Positions 5,931 through 7,294 of a stretch of DNA of 7,294 bases are shown in pieces. Both the position numbers and the translations under genes were made by a program. Position 1 is the stretch's first letter; the number at the start of each line of letters is the position of its first letter. The stretch covers positions 1-7,294 of the forward strand of contig JAGLDN010000046.1 of assembly GCA_023145575.1 (NCBI GenBank), in the 5' to 3' direction. Under the pieces are notes generated by a model, which saw nothing but the letters and a program-made list of their open reading frames with translations, did no database searches and had not been told where the DNA came from. The DNA is from Psychromonas sp. GTDB taxonomy: Bacteria; Pseudomonadota; Gammaproteobacteria; Enterobacterales; Psychromonadaceae.

Positions 5931-7294
5931 TTACTTTTTATCCTCTGATTTTTCATTATCGATGCTTGATGTATCCTTTTCCGCTGATGACTTATCAATG
6001 CTTGATTTACCCTCACTCGCTGATGACTCCTCAATGCTTGATTTACCCTCACTCGCTGATGACTCCTCAATGCTAGATTGACCCTCACGCGCTGAAGGCT
6101 CCTCAATGCTTGATTTACCCTCACTCGCTGATGTATCGTCTTGGCTCTCTTTTTGATCTTCTGACCAATTTGAAGGCTCCCTGACCTCAATTCGAGCCAT
6201 GATATCATCAACTTGATCGCTATTAATAGTTTCAAATTTCATCAACGCATTTTTCATTGCATGAAGAATATCAAGATTATCTGTCAGTAATTTTTCAGCT
6301 CGTATATAGTTTTTATCAATAAAAAAACGAACTTCGTCATCTATAATTTTACCTGTATCATGTGATACAACATTTGAACGTAATGTATTTTCCTCAGCAG
6401 ATAATTGTATTGGTCCTAATTTTTTAGAAAATCCCCATTCAGTTACCATTGCTCTTGCAATTGCCGTTGCTTGTTTAATATCTTGCGCTGCTCCTGTTGA
6501 TACTTGGTCGCTCCCGTAAATTAACTCTTCCGCAATGCGTCCACCATAAGCCACTGAAATACTACTCTCAAGCTCTTGACGATTTTGACTAATTTGATCG
6601 CCTTCAGGTAAGAATTGCGTCACACCAAGTGCCCTGCCGCGAGGAATGATGGTAACTTTATGAATGGGATGATGCTGCGGAACTAATTTAGCAACAATAG
6701 CGTGCCCCGCTTCATGATAAGCCGTCGCTTCTTTATCTTTTTCAAGTAAGACTAAACTACGACGTTCTGCCCCCATTAAAATTTTATCGCGCGCGTGTTC
6801 AAAGTCATCTTTGTTCACTGTGCGTTTGTTTCTACGAGCGGCAAATAATGCAGCTTCATTGACAAGATTTGCTAAATCAGCACCTGAAAAACCTGGGGTT
6901 CCACGCGCAATAATATTTGTTTTAACATCATCAGATAAAGGTACTTTACGCATGTGGACAGATAAAATTTGTTCACGCCCACACACGTCAGGCAATGCCA
7001 CAACAACTTGACGATCAAAACGCCCAGGCCGCAATAAAGCCTTATCTAATACATCAGGTCGGTTAGTTGCAGCAACCACAATAATACCTTCTGTACCTTC
7101 AAATCCATCCATTTCAACCAGTAATTGGTTTAATGTTTGTTCACGCTCATCATTACCACCACCAACGCCTGATCCACGTTGACGCCCCACGGCATCAATT
7201 TCATCAATAAAGATTATACAAGGCGCAGACTTTTTAGCTTGTTCAAACATATCTCGTACACGTGAGGCACCCACACCAACAAACATTTCAACAA
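5931..7294 (-). CDS. ftsH: ATP-dependent zinc metalloprotease FtsH, N-terminus beyond the window
   Basis: FtsH is a membrane-anchored hexameric AAA+ protease that degrades misfolded membrane proteins and regulators such as LpxC or sigma-32 in E. coli. The gene runs off the right edge; the open frame continues upstream (Val-Glu before the Met at 7286), so that Met is internal. Missing are the two membrane helices, the periplasmic domain and Walker A. Counting that Met as 1, the pore motif FVGVG is at 2-6, Walker B IIFIDE at 24-29, the second region of homology with RPGRFDR at 86-92, the zinc motif HEAGH at 191-195 and the third ligand Asp at 269. Between LGP (290-292) and IIDDEV the segment is about 7 residues shorter than in E. 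coli and lacks the FLGR motif. The tail (386-445) has five 12-residue Ser/Glu repeats. Confidence 0.97.
   Translation of the reverse strand, partial: VEMFVGVGASRVRDMFEQAKKSAPCIIFIDEIDAVGRQRGSGVGGGNDEREQTLNQLLVEMDGFEGTEGIIVVAATNRPDVLDKALLRPGRFDRQVVVALPDVCGREQILSVHMRKVPLSDDVKTNIIARGTPGFSGADLANLVNEAALFAARRNKRTVNKDDFEHARDKILMGAERRSLVLLEKDKEATAYHEAGHAIVAKLVPQHHPIHKVTIIPRGRALGVTQFLPEGDQISQNRQELESSISVAYGGRIAEELIYGSDQVSTGAAQDIKQATAIARAMVTEWGFSKKLGPIQLSAEENTLRSNVVSHDTGKIIDDEVRFFIDKNYIRAEKLLTDNLDILHAMKNALMKFETINSDQVDDIMARIEVREPSNWSEDQKESQDDTSASEGKSSIEEPSAREGQSSIEESSASEGKSSIEESSASEGKSSIDKSSAEKDTSSIDNEKSEDKK
5959..6138 (-). repeat. five 36-bp tandem repeats in the ftsH 3' end
   Basis: Units begin at 5959, 5995, 6031, 6067 and 6103 and run head to tail without spacers. 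The units 5995-6030 and 6031-6066 are identical over all 36 bases, and the outer ones diverge. The unit is a multiple of three and encodes the 12-residue motif SASEGKSSIEES and variants. The identical pair points to recent expansion by slippage or unequal recombination. Confidence 0.95.

Noticed and set aside
5959..6138. 36-bp direct repeats as a possible CRISPR array
   Set aside because: There are no spacers between units, the units are in frame inside ftsH, and they encode a continuous 12-residue protein repeat.
5921..6235. 104-codon frame with RVRVNQALRSHQ-like repeats
   Set aside because: It is an out-of-frame reading of the ftsH 36-bp repeats.

Overview
The window looks like an AT-rich gammaproteobacterial chromosome segment. 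The minus strand carries ftsH, folP, glmM, secG and a tRNA-Leu(GAG), which is the order known from Escherichia coli (ftsH-folP-glmM-secG-leuU). The tpiA gene found between glmM and secG in several other gammaproteobacteria is absent. Protein similarity is clear for every gene, but I cannot name a genus. Several family-invariant positions are altered, and two genes carry short tandem repeats at their 3' ends. A lineage under relaxed selection, perhaps host-associated, would fit, but this is inference.

Layout, left to right. Positions 1-274 hold no supported gene. They contain a roughly 158-bp imperfect inverted repeat (48-205) that resembles a small MITE-like element, followed by the presumed copA promoter. 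copA (275-2677, plus strand) encodes an 800-residue copper-exporting P1B ATPase. It converges on the minus-strand cluster, whose last unit is a tRNA-Leu (2799-2883) with a strong intrinsic terminator (2762-2784). secG (2889-3257) ends only 5 nt before the tRNA, so the two are almost certainly co-transcribed. secG probably has its own promoter, with a perfect 18-bp palindrome directly upstream. glmM (3427-4758) and folP (4932-5756) follow. The glmM leader contains a diverged half copy of the inverted-repeat element. ftsH (5931 to the right edge) lacks its N-terminal part because of the window boundary, and it ends in a 12-residue repeat tail.

Functionally the minus-strand cluster is a housekeeping set: membrane protein quality control (FtsH), folate synthesis (FolP), UDP-GlcNAc precursor synthesis (GlmM), protein export (SecG) and a leucine tRNA. 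CopA is a separate metal-detoxification gene placed next to it. I do not see an unknown multi-gene system. The most interesting items are the repeat element and its half copy, the palindrome before secG, a terminator hairpin lying between a folP promoter candidate and the folP start, the FtsH repeat tail, and the loss of the normally conserved FLGR loop in FtsH.
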